64,000 nt of DNA, taken from Streptomyces venezuelae. GTDB lineage: Bacteria; Actinomycetota; Actinomycetes; Streptomycetales; Streptomycetaceae. How positions within the stretch are numbered: the first letter of the stretch is position 1; every line of letters begins with the position of its first letter. The notes beneath the pieces are model-generated. The model saw only the letters and a program-made list of their open reading frames with translations. It had not been told where the DNA came from and ran no database searches. Both the position numbers and the translations under genes were made by a program. Of this stretch, positions 33,251-42,423 are shown piece by piece. The stretch lies in the NCBI RefSeq assembly GCF_008642335.1, contig NZ_CP029191.1, positions 1,054,001 to 1,118,000 of the forward strand. Direction: 5' to 3'.

Positions 33251-35236
33251 TCAGGCTCGCTTGCGGGCCAGGTCCGCGTAGAAGTCGAGGAGTTCGAGGC
33301 GGTCGACGGAGCCCGGATTGACCGCCTTGTCCAGAGGGGTCCCTTGCAGGAGGCGCTTGACCGGCACTTCGATGCGCTTGCCGGTGAGGGTGTGCGGGAT
33401 GCCGGGGACCTCGATGACCTCGTCGGGGACGTGGCGCGGGGAGAGCTGCTCGCGGATCGTCCGCTTGATCCGGTCACGGAGGGTGTCGTCGAGGGCGGCG
33501 CCCTCGGCGAGGTGGACGAAGAGCGGCATCCAGTAGCCGCCGTCGGGCTGTTCGACGCCGATGACGAGGGATTCGCGGATCTCTGGGAGGCGTTCGACGG
33601 CTTCGTAGATGTCAGCGGATCCCATGCGGACGCCCTGGCGGTTGAGCGTGGAGTCCGAGCGGCCGTGGATGACCACCGAGCCGCGTGAGGTGAGGGTGAT
33701 CCAGTCGCCGTGCCGCCAGACGCCGGGGTAGGTGTCGAAGTAGCTGTCGTGGTAGCGGGCGCCGTCCGGGTCGTTCCAGAAGTGGATGGGCATGGACGGC
33801 ATGGGGTTGGTGACGACCAGTTCGCCGACCTCGTCGGTGAGCGGCTTGCCGTGGGGGTCCCAGGACTGCAGGTCCGTGCCGAGGCAGGGTGCCTGGAGTT
33901 CCCCGATGTGCACGGGAAGCGTGGGGACGGCTCCGGCGAAGCAGGAGCAGACGTCGGTGCCGCCGCTGACCGAGGCGGTCCACAGTCCGCCCGGGGTGTC
34001 GGCGAACTCGTCGTGCAGCCAGCGGAAGCCGTCCGGTGGCAGCGGGGAGCCGGTCGTGGCGACGCAGGTGACGCGGGAGAGGTCGAAGTCGCGGGCGGGG
34101 TGGACATCGGCCTTGCGGCAGGCCATGACGTATGCGGCCGATGTGCCGAAGAGGGTGGCTCCGGTGCGTTCGGCGATGCGCCACTGGGCCGCGGTGTCGG
34201 GGTGGCCCGGGCTGCCGTCGTAGAGAACGATCGTGGTGCCCGTGAGGAGGCCGGAGACGAGGAAGTTCCACATCATCCAGCCGGTGGAGGTGTACCAGAA
34301 GAAGCGGTCGTCGGGGCCGAGGTCGCAGTGCAGACCGAGCTGCTTGAGGTGTTCGACGAGGATGCCGCCCTGGGACTGGACGATCGCCTTGGGCAGGCCG
34401 GTGGTGCCGGACGAGTAGAGCACCCACAGGGGGTGGTCGAACGGCACGGCTTCATAGCTGGGGGCGGTGTCCCCCGAGGTGAGGGCCGACCATTCCAGGG
34501 CGCCTTCGGGGGCCTCGGTGCCGAGCAGCGGGATGTGGACGACCGCGCGGAGGCTGGGCAGTTCGGAGCGGAGTTCGGCGACGGTGTCGCGGCGGTCGTG
34601 CTCCTTGCCTCCGTAGCGGTAGCCGTCGACGGTGAACAGGACGACGGGTTCGACCTGCTGGAAGCGGTCGAGGACGCTGCGGGCGCCGAAGTCGGGGGCG
34701 CAGGAGGTCCAGACGGCGCCGACGGCCGCGGTGGCCAGGAGGGCGACGACGGCCTGCGGGATGTTCGGCAGGTAGCCGCTGACGCGCTCTCCGGGGCGTA
34801 CGCCGAGGGTGCGCAGTTCCGCCGTGAGGGAGCCGACTTGGCGGCGCAGCTCGGCCCAGGTGACGGACTGCGGGTCGTGGCTCTCGTCCACGTGGAGGAG
34901 GGCGGGGGTGTCCGCGCGCGTGGGGTCGTCGGCGGCGCGCAGTGCGTGTTCGGCGTAGTTGAGGGTCGCGCCGGGGAACCACTCGGCTCCGGGCATGGTG
35001 CGGTCGCCCAGTACGCGCGCGTAGGGGGTGGTGAAGCGGACGTCGAACCAGTCGGTGACGGCCTTCCAGAACGTCTCGAGCTCGGTCACCGACCAGCGGT
35101 GCAGCGCTTCGTAGCCTCCGTCGGCCGGGGCTCCGTAGCGCTCGGCGGCCCAGGCCTGGAACCGGGTGACCTGCGCTTCGGCGATCCTCTCCGGGCTCGG
35201 CTGCCAGAGCGGCGCAGGGTTCGCTGAGGACGTCAT
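33251..35236 (-). CDS. aacS: Acetoacetyl-CoA synthetase
   Basis: 661-residue acyl-adenylate-forming enzyme that activates acetoacetate to acetoacetyl-CoA with ATP. The phosphate loop is YSSGTTGLPKAIV, the acetoacetyl-type active site GGTDVCSCF and the FFWYTSTGWMMWN segment identify the subfamily. The catalytic lysine is K620 in PHTLTGKRIEVPVKR; in Streptomyces lividans the equivalent lysine is acetylated by PatA to switch the enzyme off. ATG at 35236 has GGGAG upstream; the frame runs ~60 codons further with poor coding character. It is divergent from the GH31 gene across 212 bp. Confidence 0.96.
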   Translation of the reverse strand: MTSSANPAPLWQPSPERIAEAQVTRFQAWAAERYGAPADGGYEALHRWSVTELETFWKAVTDWFDVRFTTPYARVLGDRTMPGAEWFPGATLNYAEHALRAADDPTRADTPALLHVDESHDPQSVTWAELRRQVGSLTAELRTLGVRPGERVSGYLPNIPQAVVALLATAAVGAVWTSCAPDFGARSVLDRFQQVEPVVLFTVDGYRYGGKEHDRRDTVAELRSELPSLRAVVHIPLLGTEAPEGALEWSALTSGDTAPSYEAVPFDHPLWVLYSSGTTGLPKAIVQSQGGILVEHLKQLGLHCDLGPDDRFFWYTSTGWMMWNFLVSGLLTGTTIVLYDGSPGHPDTAAQWRIAERTGATLFGTSAAYVMACRKADVHPARDFDLSRVTCVATTGSPLPPDGFRWLHDEFADTPGGLWTASVSGGTDVCSCFAGAVPTLPVHIGELQAPCLGTDLQSWDPHGKPLTDEVGELVVTNPMPSMPIHFWNDPDGARYHDSYFDTYPGVWRHGDWITLTSRGSVVIHGRSDSTLNRQGVRMGSADIYEAVERLPEIRESLVIGVEQPDGGYWMPLFVHLAEGAALDDTLRDRIKRTIREQLSPRHVPDEVIEVPGIPHTLTGKRIEVPVKRLLQGTPLDKAVNPGSVDRLELLDFYADLARKRA

Positions 35237-35448
35237 GGGGCGGCTCCCGGACTGTACGCGTCGTATGCGTGGAGTGCGCACGTGCTGGGTGTGCGCGTGA
35301 ACACGGCTGCAAGGACGATGCCACGTGATCGACTTCCGCACCAGGGTGTGCCTCACACAGTCGGCTGCGTGACTGTGTGGTGTCACCCCAGGTGAACGGC
35401 CAATGAACGGGGCACACATATGGCTTCTTCGGTGGCAGGGTGAGCAGC

Positions 35449-37812
35449 ATGAACGGTCGTGACCTGGTGCGTTCGGTGAAGGTGGTCGGCATGGTCGGCA
35501 CGGCGCAGGGGTTGCGCACGGTGCGCTCCTCGTGGCGCAGATGGCGGGCGGACGCGGCGGCGGTCGTGCCGCCGGGCACGGAGCGCGCGCGGGTGCCGGG
35601 GCCCGTGACGGGGATGGAGCAGGAGCCGGGTGGTGGGGTGGTGCGGTTCGCCCGTGCCGAGCTGCGGGTGCGGGTGACCGCGGGCGGGGCGGTCTTCCTG
35701 GGGTGGGACGGGGCGGAGCCCGAGCCGTCGTACGCGGTGGCGGGCCGGAGCCCCGAGCCGGATCCTCGGGCCGTCCTGGAGCCCGACACGGAGGGCGGCT
35801 GGCGGGTGGTCTCGGAGCGCGTGACGGTGGTCGTGTCGCGGTACGGGGCGGTGGAGCTGCGCACGCCCGGCGGTGTGACGTTGCGGCGGGATCTGCCGCC
35901 GCGCTGGTGGGAGCGGGCCGACGGTGGCGCGGGGCGCTGGGTGCAGCGGTCGGAGGTGCCGGCGGAGGCGCGGTTCTTCGGTCTCGGCGGCCGGTCCTCC
36001 GGGCCCCGGCTGCGGAACGGGACGTACCGGCTGTGGAACACGGATCCTGGTGGGTCCTTCGGGCCGGGCGACGATCCGCTGTACATCACCATGCCGGTGC
36101 AGATGGTGGTGGCCGACGCCGCCACGCATCTGGTGTTCCACGACAACACGTGGGAGGGCGCCGTCGCGGTCCACGAGGGCGTGGAGGGTGCCGGTTCCGG
36201 TCACGACAGGCCCGGTTCGTGCGAGGTGCGGATGAGTGGCGGCCCGCTGCGGTACTGGGCGATGGTCGGCACTCCCGCGCGCGTGCTGCACACATGGGCG
36301 TCGCTCACCGGTCCGCCGGCGCTGCCGCCCGCGTGGGCGCTCGGGCATCATCACGCGCGGTGGGGCTTCGGCAGCGAGCAGGAGGTGCGGCGGATCGTCG
36401 CCGGCTATCAGGAGCGCGGGCTGCCGCTGGACGCGGTGCACCTGGACATCGATCACTACGAAGCGCATCAGGTGTTCACCGTCGACAGGGAGCGGTTTCC
36501 GGAGCTGCCGCAGCTCGCGGACGAGTTGCGCAAGGGCGGGATCCGGCTCGTGTCGATCGTCGACCCGGCGGTGAAGTCCGAGCGGGGAGTGGAGGCGTAC
36601 GACAGCGGGATGGCAGCCGATGTCTTCGTGCGGGATGCGTCGGGGCGTCCGGTGCGCGGTGTCGTGTGGCCCGGGGAGGCGGTGTTTCCCGATTTCACCG
36701 ATCCACGCGCGCGTGAGTGGTGGGGCACGCTCTACAAGGAGCGTCTCGATCAGGGCTTCTCGGGTTTCTGGCACGACATGAACGAGCCGGTGTCGTTCGC
36801 GGCCTTCGGTGAGGCGACGCTGCCGCGGTCGGCGCGGCACTCCCTGGAGGGGCGTGGCGGTGACCATCGCGAGGCGCACAACGTGTACGGCCTCGCGATG
36901 GCCCGCGCCGGGTACGAGGCGGTGCGTGCGCTGCATCCCGAGGAGCGGCCCTTCTTGTTCTCGCGTTCCGGATGGGCGGGGATGCAGCGCTACGGAGGGA
37001 CGTGGTCCGGGGACGTGTCGACGGGCTGGCCGGGGCTGCGGGCGTCGCTGTCGCTGGTGCTGGGGCTCGGGTTGTGCGGTGTGCCGTACTCGGGTCCTGA
37101 TGTGGGGGGCTTCGACGGGAGCCCGTCGCCGGAGCTGTATCTGCGGTGGTTCCAGCTGGGTGCGTATCTGCCGCTGTTTCGTACGCATGCGGCGATCGGG
37201 GCGGGGCGGCGTGAGCCGTGGGAGTTCGGCGACGAGGTGCTGGGGCACGCGCGTGAGGTGCTTGTCGAGCGCAGGCGGCTGTTGCCGTACTTCGTGACGC
37301 TGGCCCATCTCGCGCGGCGTACCGGCGCTCCTTATGTGCGGCCCTTGTGGTGGGGGAACCCGGAGGACAGGGCGTTGCGGGACTGTGAGGACGCGTTCCT
37401 GCTCGGTGATTCCTTGTTGGTGGCGCCGGTGCTGGAGGGCGGTGCGATACGGCGGACGGTGCGGTTGCCGCGGGGGCGCTGGTACGACACGGTGACCGGC
37501 CGGGCGTACGAGGGGCCCGCGAAGGTGCTGGTGGACGCTCCGTTGTCACGCGTTCCGGTGTTCGCGCGTGCGGGCACGGTGCTGCCGGTGCGCGGAAGTG
37601 ACGGCGGCATCGAGTTGGAGGCGTGGGCGCCTGCCCGGGGGCGTTCCGGGGGCGGCCTCGTGGTGGCCGACGCGGGCGACGGGTGGGCGGAGGCGGAGCT
37701 CGAGCGGTTCACGACGCGGTGGAGCGAGGGGCAGGTCGTCGTCGAGCGGGAGGGGGGCGAGGACGGGCCCGCACCGGGGCGTCCGGTGCGGGTGCGGGGT
37801 GTGGACGGGTGA
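35449..37812 (+). CDS. Glycoside hydrolase family 31 (alpha-glucosidase-type)
   Basis: 787 residues, cytoplasmic (no signal peptide). The catalytic barrel shows the GH31 nucleophile in GFWHDMNEP (Asp443) and the acid/base region WSGDVSTGWPGL (Asp522), with LDAVHLDIDHYEAHQVFTVD before it; an N-terminal beta-sandwich and C-terminal beta domain (GRWYDTVTGRAYEG) complete the family architecture. Likely releases alpha-linked glucose or xylose from oligosaccharides. ATG at 35449; the upstream GGTGAGC is a modest site. Very GC-rich codon use in the 3' half. It stands alone, without a transporter or LacI regulator, so the substrate cannot be narrowed. Confidence 0.92.
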   Translation: MNGRDLVRSVKVVGMVGTAQGLRTVRSSWRRWRADAAAVVPPGTERARVPGPVTGMEQEPGGGVVRFARAELRVRVTAGGAVFLGWDGAEPEPSYAVAGRSPEPDPRAVLEPDTEGGWRVVSERVTVVVSRYGAVELRTPGGVTLRRDLPPRWWERADGGAGRWVQRSEVPAEARFFGLGGRSSGPRLRNGTYRLWNTDPGGSFGPGDDPLYITMPVQMVVADAATHLVFHDNTWEGAVAVHEGVEGAGSGHDRPGSCEVRMSGGPLRYWAMVGTPARVLHTWASLTGPPALPPAWALGHHHARWGFGSEQEVRRIVAGYQERGLPLDAVHLDIDHYEAHQVFTVDRERFPELPQLADELRKGGIRLVSIVDPAVKSERGVEAYDSGMAADVFVRDASGRPVRGVVWPGEAVFPDFTDPRAREWWGTLYKERLDQGFSGFWHDMNEPVSFAAFGEATLPRSARHSLEGRGGDHREAHNVYGLAMARAGYEAVRALHPEERPFLFSRSGWAGMQRYGGTWSGDVSTGWPGLRASLSLVLGLGLCGVPYSGPDVGGFDGSPSPELYLRWFQLGAYLPLFRTHAAIGAGRREPWEFGDEVLGHAREVLVERRRLLPYFVTLAHLARRTGAPYVRPLWWGNPEDRALRDCEDAFLLGDSLLVAPVLEGGAIRRTVRLPRGRWYDTVTGRAYEGPAKVLVDAPLSRVPVFARAGTVLPVRGSDGGIELEAWAPARGRSGGGLVVADAGDGWAEAELERFTTRWSEGQVVVEREGGEDGPAPGRPVRVRGVDG

Positions 37813-37889
37813 GGTTCAGCCGCGGTGCCGGGGTCGGCTGCGGCTGAGAGGTGTGGTGCGGCCCGCTGGGGGCCGGTGGCGGTTGCCGG

Positions 37890-38420
37890 TCAGTAGCGGC
37901 CCTCGAACCAGGCGCGTGCCGCCAGTGTGTGCAGGGGGAAGGCGAGTTCTTCGGGGCGGCGCAGCAGGTGCCGGCCTTCGGTCTCGTCCGTCGGGGCGGA
38001 CGGCGGCAGGTCCGCGGCGGGCCGTGCGGGGAGGAGGCCGAAGAGCAGGAGGTGGCCGTCGGTCGCGCTCATGGCGTCGGCCAGGCGGACGTCGCGGCTC
38101 TCCGCTCCGATGCCGGTCTCTTCCTTCAGCTCGCGCACGACCGCGTCGCGCCAGTCCTCCCGGTCGTCGATGAAGCCGCCGGGGAGCGCGATGCCTCCCC
38201 GCGCGGGAGGGATGGTGCGGGTGATGACGACCAGGCCGGTGCCCTGGGTGTCGTACACGGGCTGGAGCGCGACCGCGACGGGCAGCGGGTTGCGATAGGC
38301 CACCGCGCCGCAGTCGGCGCAGGTGCGGGGCCAGCCCTCGGGCTGGCCCTCGTAGGACGTTCCGCAGCTCGAACAGTGGGAGCCCGGAACGGAGTTGGTG
38401 GAGTGTGGGGATGCGGACAC
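37890..38420 (-). CDS. Nudix hydrolase with N-terminal zinc ribbon
   Basis: 176 residues. A zinc ribbon (CSSCG...CADCG) is followed by a complete Nudix box, G-x5-E-x7-REL-x-EETGI, in GGFIDDREDWRDAVVRELKEETGI (written here in two overlapping parts: GGFIDDREDW and RELKEETGI). This combination resembles NudC/YjaD-type and ADP-ribose pyrophosphatase-like enzymes that hydrolyse nucleoside diphosphates linked to a moiety; the exact substrate is unknown. The start is GTG at 38420, chosen for protein length; the ribosome-binding site is poor. It is divergent from the dipeptidase with 72 bp between them. Confidence 0.88.
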   Translation of the reverse strand: MSASPHSTNSVPGSHCSSCGTSYEGQPEGWPRTCADCGAVAYRNPLPVAVALQPVYDTQGTGLVVITRTIPPARGGIALPGGFIDDREDWRDAVVRELKEETGIGAESRDVRLADAMSATDGHLLLFGLLPARPAADLPPSAPTDETEGRHLLRRPEELAFPLHTLAARAWFEGRY

Positions 38421-38492
38421 GCCGCGGACTGTATCCGATCCCTGTCGCGCCGGTCTTTCGCGGGTGGTGGTGGTCCTGATAGACGCTGGGAC

Positions 38493-39308
38493 ATGACAGG
38501 ACTTGTCCCCGCCCTGCGGAATCTCGCCCTCTGTGCCGCCGCTCTGCTCTCCGTGGCCGCCTCTCCCTCCCCCGCGTCCCCCACGCACGCGCGTGCCGAG
38601 CCGAAGGCTCCAAGGGAGTTCGTCGCGCTGCGCGACGTCGACCCGACGATCATCCAGGAGATGCGTTACTTCACGCCGCACAACTTCGTCGGCGAGCCCG
38701 TCGACGGATACAGGAAGCCGATGTGCATCCTCACCGAGCCCGCGGCGAAGGCCCTGCACAAGGCGCAGCGCAAGCTGCTTCGCAAGGGCTACTCCCTGAA
38801 GGTGTACGACTGCTACCGGCCGCAGCGGGCCGTGGACCACTTCGTGCGCTGGGCCGAGGATCTCGCCGATGAGCGCATGAAGGCGGAGTTCTACCCCCAT
38901 GTCGACAAGTCGCGGCTCTTCGCGGACGGGTACATCGCGGAGAAGTCCGGGCACAGCCGGGGCTCCACGGTGGATCTGACGGTGGTGCGGCTGCCGGCTC
39001 CGCCGACCCGGCCGTACATCCCCGGAGAGCCGCTCAAGCCCTGCTTCGGCCCGCGCGCCGAGCGCTTCCTCGACAACTCCGTGGACATGGGGACGGGGTT
39101 CGACTGCTTCGACACGCTCTCGCACACGGACGATCCCCGGATCAGGGGGAAGCAGCGCGTCAACCGTGACCTCCTGCGTGACGCGCTGGGCAGGGAGGGG
39201 TTCGTCAACCTCCCCGAGGAGTGGTGGCACTACACGTACAAGCCCGAGGCGTTCCCCGACACCTATTTCGACTTCCCGGTCTCCCGGAAGTCGCTGCGGG
39301 GGAAGTGA
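38493..39308 (+). CDS. Secreted VanX-like D-Ala-D-Ala dipeptidase (peptidase M15D)
   Basis: 271 residues with a signal peptide (LRNLALCAAALLSVAASPSPASPTHA). Zinc ligands lie in the family motifs SGHSRGSTVDLT (His and Asp) and EEWWHYTY (Glu base and His). The DVDPTIIQEMRYFTPHNFVG and VYDCYRPQRAV segments are typical. It should cleave D-Ala-D-Ala or related peptidoglycan dipeptides. Being exported, and with no vanHA or vanRS nearby, it is more likely a cell-wall recycling enzyme than vancomycin resistance. The ATG at 38493 has no clear Shine-Dalgarno and the start may be leaderless. Confidence 0.9.
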   Translation: MTGLVPALRNLALCAAALLSVAASPSPASPTHARAEPKAPREFVALRDVDPTIIQEMRYFTPHNFVGEPVDGYRKPMCILTEPAAKALHKAQRKLLRKGYSLKVYDCYRPQRAVDHFVRWAEDLADERMKAEFYPHVDKSRLFADGYIAEKSGHSRGSTVDLTVVRLPAPPTRPYIPGEPLKPCFGPRAERFLDNSVDMGTGFDCFDTLSHTDDPRIRGKQRVNRDLLRDALGREGFVNLPEEWWHYTYKPEAFPDTYFDFPVSRKSLRGK

Positions 39309-39334
39309 GGCCATCGGCACCACAGGTGACGCAA

Positions 39335-39373
39335 GGGGTGTCCGGGACCACCCCCGTCGGCCCCGGACACCCC
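39335..39373 (+). terminator. Stem-loop after the dipeptidase gene
   Basis: GGGGTGTCCGGG (39335-39346) pairs perfectly with CCCGGACACCCC (39362-39373) around a 15-nt loop, 27 bp after the stop codon. Confidence 0.8.
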
Positions 39374-39544
39374 CTACCGATACTCGGACGCGAAAGAAGG
39401 CCATCCGGTTCACCGCGGCTGCCTGATTTCACTCCTTCGGCGAAAGCCCGCCGTCTCATGACGGATTTCGGCACCCCCTGACGAAAGTCGGTTGCCCGTG
39501 GCACACTTCTGACGTTCCGTCAGATCCAGTGCTCTGGAGGAGAC

Positions 39545-39991
39545 TTGTCGCGAACACGCACGCCCGTGGTGGCCAACTGGTTCGCCGGGGAAGGTGACGA
39601 CTTCCGCCTGCTGGGCACGCGCTGCACCGCGTGCGCCTGTGTCTTCTTCCCGCGCGAGGACGGGTTCTGCCGCAATCCGGGCTGTGCGGGCGGCGAGCTG
39701 GCCGAGGTGCCGCTGTCGCGGCGCGGACGAGTCTGGTCGTACACCGACGGCCGCTACCGGCCCCCCGCTCCCTACGTCTCGGACCCGGAACTTCCCTGGG
39801 AGCCCTACACGTTGATCGCTGTGGAGCTGGAGGCGGAGCGCATGGTGGTGCTCGGGCAGTCCGTGCCCGGGGTCTCCGTGGCCGATCTGGAGGTGGGCAT
39901 GGAGGTGGAGGTCGTCCCGGGCGTCCTGGACGAGGACAGCGGGACGACATGGACGACCTGGCACTGGCGGCCCGTGGAGGTGGGCGCATGA
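39545..39991 (+). CDS. DUF35 OB-fold / zinc-ribbon acyl-CoA-associated protein
   Basis: 148 residues. An N-terminal rubredoxin-like zinc site (CTACACVFF and CRNPGCAGGEL) precedes an OB fold (GRVWSYTDGRYRPPAPYVSD, VVLGQSVPGVSVADLEVGM). DUF35 proteins pair with thiolase-like partners and bind acyl-CoA; in steroid catabolism one such pair is a retro-aldolase. TTG start at 39545 with GGAGG 5 nt upstream. The stop overlaps the next start (ATGA), so both products should be made in equal amounts. Confidence 0.9.
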   Translation: MSRTRTPVVANWFAGEGDDFRLLGTRCTACACVFFPREDGFCRNPGCAGGELAEVPLSRRGRVWSYTDGRYRPPAPYVSDPELPWEPYTLIAVELEAERMVVLGQSVPGVSVADLEVGMEVEVVPGVLDEDSGTTWTTWHWRPVEVGA

Positions 39992-41178
39992 CCACGGAGG
40001 TGGCGGTGCTCGGCGCGGGCATGCACCCCTGGGGCAAGTGGGGGCGCGGTTTCGTCGAGTACGGAGTGGCGGCCGCGCGCGCGGCGCTCGCGGACGCCGG
40101 CGTCGCGTGGCGGGACGTGGGTTCGATCGTCGGGGCCGACACGGTCCGCGGCGGCTATCCGGGGTACGTGGCGGGGGCCACGTTCGCCAGGGCGCTCGGC
40201 TGGCAGGGCGCACGCGTGGCGAGTGTGTACGCGGCCTGCGCGTCCGGCGCCCAGGCGATCGGCGCGGCACGGACGCAGATCCTCGCGGGCATGGCAGACG
40301 TGGTCCTGGTGGTGGGCGCCGACGCGGCACCGAAGGGGTTCTTCCGTCCGGCGGGCGGGGACCGGCCCGACGACCCCGACTGGCTGCGGTTCCGCGTCCT
40401 CGGAGCGACCAACCCGGCCTACTTCGGCCTGTACGCGCGTCGCCGGATGGCCGTGCACGGCGACACCCTGGAGGACTTCGCCCAGGTCAAGGTGAAGAAC
40501 GCCGCGGCGGGCGCGCTCAACGCGAACGCGCGCTACCGCAAGGCGGTCACCGCGGAGGAGGTCGCCGCGTCGGCCGTGGTGGCCGATCCGCTGCGGCTGC
40601 TCGACATCTGTGCCACCTCGGACGGCGCCGCGGCCCTGGTGCTCTCCAGCATGGAGTTCGCCCGTCGTCACGGAGCGGCGGATCCGGTGCGCATCCGCGC
40701 GGTGTCCACCGTCACCCCGACGTACCCGACGACGGTGCTCGACCTGCCGGACATCGCGACGGACTCGGCGGCCGTCGTGGCCCCCGCCGACGGGACGTTC
40801 CGGTCGTCCATCGCGCGAGCGGCGTACGAAGAAGCGGGCATAGGCCCGGAGGACATATCGCTGGCGGAGGTCTACGACCTGTCGACCGCCCTGGAACTGC
40901 AGTGGTACGAGGACCTGGGCCTGTGCGGCGAGGGCGAGGGCGCCAAGCTGCTGCGCGACGGAGTGACGGCGCCCGGCGGACGCGTGCCGGTGAACACCAG
41001 TGGGGGTCTCGCCTCCTTCGGGGAGGCGGTGCCGGCGCAGGCCATCGCGCAAGTCTGCGAAGTGACGTGGCAGTTGAGAGGGACGGCAGGGGCGCGTCAG
41101 ATCGAAGGGGCGCGTGTGGGGGTCACCGCGAACCAGGGCCTCTTCGGACACGGGTCGTCGGTCGTGGCGGTGCGCTGA
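39988..41178 (+). CDS. Thiolase-fold lipid-transfer/aldolase-like protein
   Basis: 396 residues, SCP-X-type thiolase fold. The nucleophile-position cysteine is kept in YAACASGAQAI, and NTSGGLASFGE and ANQGLFGHGSS are present, but the usual active-site His-Asp is EVYD, with tyrosine replacing histidine. This substitution is the one seen in Ltp2-type retro-aldolases working with a DUF35 partner. It may therefore cleave or form a carbon-carbon bond on an acyl-CoA in a way different from a classical thiolase. Coupled by ATGA overlap to the DUF35 gene. No steroid ring-degradation genes are nearby, so the substrate is open. Confidence 0.85.
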   Translation: MTTEVAVLGAGMHPWGKWGRGFVEYGVAAARAALADAGVAWRDVGSIVGADTVRGGYPGYVAGATFARALGWQGARVASVYAACASGAQAIGAARTQILAGMADVVLVVGADAAPKGFFRPAGGDRPDDPDWLRFRVLGATNPAYFGLYARRRMAVHGDTLEDFAQVKVKNAAAGALNANARYRKAVTAEEVAASAVVADPLRLLDICATSDGAAALVLSSMEFARRHGAADPVRIRAVSTVTPTYPTTVLDLPDIATDSAAVVAPADGTFRSSIARAAYEEAGIGPEDISLAEVYDLSTALELQWYEDLGLCGEGEGAKLLRDGVTAPGGRVPVNTSGGLASFGEAVPAQAIAQVCEVTWQLRGTAGARQIEGARVGVTANQGLFGHGSSVVAVR

Positions 41179-41618
41179 AGCCCTCCACGGGGCCGCGGAG
41201 CGGCTCGGTGCGAGCCATCGGGCACCCCGGGCGGCGGGCGGCCCCAGGGAGCCCGTGACGGGCGCCCTGGGGGAAGCCCACGCGGCGGTTAACCGTTGCC
41301 GTCCGCGACCTTGACGCTCCATCACCATCGGTGAACACTTCCGGGTGTCAGTCGGCGTCGCCGCACCTCGGCTCCCCGCGCACAGAGCCTCTGCGCGCGT
41401 GCAGGGTCGGCACAAAGGGCCTGTTCAGCCTCTTCGACAGGTCATCCCCCATCGGCGATCCGGCTGTGACGGCACGCTCGCCATGGGCGCCGGGCGGGGC
41501 TCGGGAGACCTCTGCCTCCGGCTGCGTCAGCCGGGCGTATCCAGGCGGTAGTCGTGGGAACGCACCCTGCACGGAGGACCGGGGCGCACCGCCCCGGGCG
41601 AGGGCCTAGGAGCCGCCC
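41179..41618. promoter_or_regulatory. 440-bp intergenic region before glpF
   Basis: No gene supported. Near its start a GC-rich hairpin (next entry) ends the thiolase operon. TTGACG at 41311-41316 followed after 17 bp by AACACT may be a glpF promoter. Several short inverted repeats are present, but none resembles a regulator site I can name. The short frames in it have no ribosome-binding site or coding character. Confidence 0.4.
41243..41271 (+). terminator. Stem-loop after the thiolase-like gene
   Basis: CCCAGGG-A-GCCCG-TGA-CGGGC-G-CCCTGGG, two stacked perfect stems separated by an A/G mismatch, 65 bp after the stop codon. Confidence 0.65.
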
Positions 41619-42374
41619 ATGTACTCGAACGGGGACATCTTCGTCGGTGAGGTCATCGGCACCGCGATTCTGATTCTGCTCGGCGCCGGCGTGTGCGCCG
41701 CCGTCACACTCAGCCATTCGAAGGCGAAGGCCTCCGGGTGGGTCGTCATCGCCTTCGGATGGGGCTTCGGCGTGCTCGCCGGCGCGTACACCGCGGGCCC
41801 GCTCTCCGGTGGTCACCTCAACCCCGCCGTCACGCTCGGCATCGCGATCGACACCGGGGAGTGGGACAAGACCTGGATCTACGTCCTCGGGCAGATGGTC
41901 GGCGCGATGCTGGGTGCCGTCCTCGCCTACCTCGTGTACCTGGCCCAGTTCAACGCCAATGTCACGCGCGGCGCGAAGGGCGACTCGGAGGGCGTGCACG
42001 TGCCGACGCCGACGCTCGGGATCTTCTCCACCATCCCCGAGATCCGGAACCCGGTCGCCAACATCATCACCGAGGTCATCGCGACGGTCGCCCTGGTACT
42101 GCCCATCCTGGCCTTCGGGCTCACCAAGGGCCTCGGCGAATCCGGCACACAGACGCTGATCGTGGCCTTCCTCGTCGTCGGCATCGGCCTCTCCCTCGGT
42201 GGTCCCACGGGGTACGCCATCAACCCCGCGCGCGACCTCGGTCCGCGCATCGTGCACACGTTCCTGCCGATCCCCAACAAGGGCACGTCCGACTGGAGCT
42301 ACGCCTGGATCCCGGTGGCAGGGCCCCTGATCGGCGGCGCTCTCGCGGGCCTCATCTACAACGCAGCCTTCTGA
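41619..42374 (+). CDS. glpF: Glycerol facilitator (MIP/aquaporin family)
   Basis: 251 residues, six transmembrane helices and two half-helices. The two NPA boxes are GGHLNPAVT and [13 protein letters not shown]; the aspartate after the second NPAR marks a glycerol-conducting aquaglyceroporin, not a water channel. It lets glycerol cross the membrane, to be trapped by GlpK. ATG at 41619 with AGGAG 7 nt upstream. The last codons and stop lie in an 18-bp tandem duplication. glpK follows 49 bp later. Unlike the gyl operon of S. coelicolor, no gylR regulator or glpD is adjacent. Confidence 0.95.
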   Translation: MYSNGDIFVGEVIGTAILILLGAGVCAAVTLSHSKAKASGWVVIAFGWGFGVLAGAYTAGPLSGGHLNPAVTLGIAIDTGEWDKTWIYVLGQMVGAMLGAVLAYLVYLAQFNANVTRGAKGDSEGVHVPTPTLGIFSTIPEIRNPVANIITEVIATVALVLPILAFGLTKGLGESGTQTLIVAFLVVGIGLSLGGPTGYAINPARDLGPRIVHTFLPIPNKGTSDWSYAWIPVAGPLIGGALAGLIYNAAF

Positions 42375-42398
42375 GTCTGCGCAGCCTTCTGAGTCTTC
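42363..42398 (+). repeat. 18-bp tandem duplication across the glpF stop codon
   Basis: GCAGCCTTCTGAGTCTGC (42363-42380) is followed at once by GCAGCCTTCTGAGTCTTC (42381-42398), 17 of 18 identical. Each copy contains the Ala-Phe-stop end of glpF, so the second copy is untranslated. Confidence 0.9.
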
Positions 42399-42423
42399 TC
42401 ACCAAGGTCATCAAGGGGTAGCC

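Noticed and set aside
38493..39308. VanX-like gene as vancomycin resistance
   Set aside because: Has a signal peptide and no vanH, vanA or vanRS neighbours; a cell-wall dipeptidase role is simpler.
41179..41618. Small open frames before glpF
   Set aside because: No ribosome-binding sites, overlapping on both strands, no recognisable protein.
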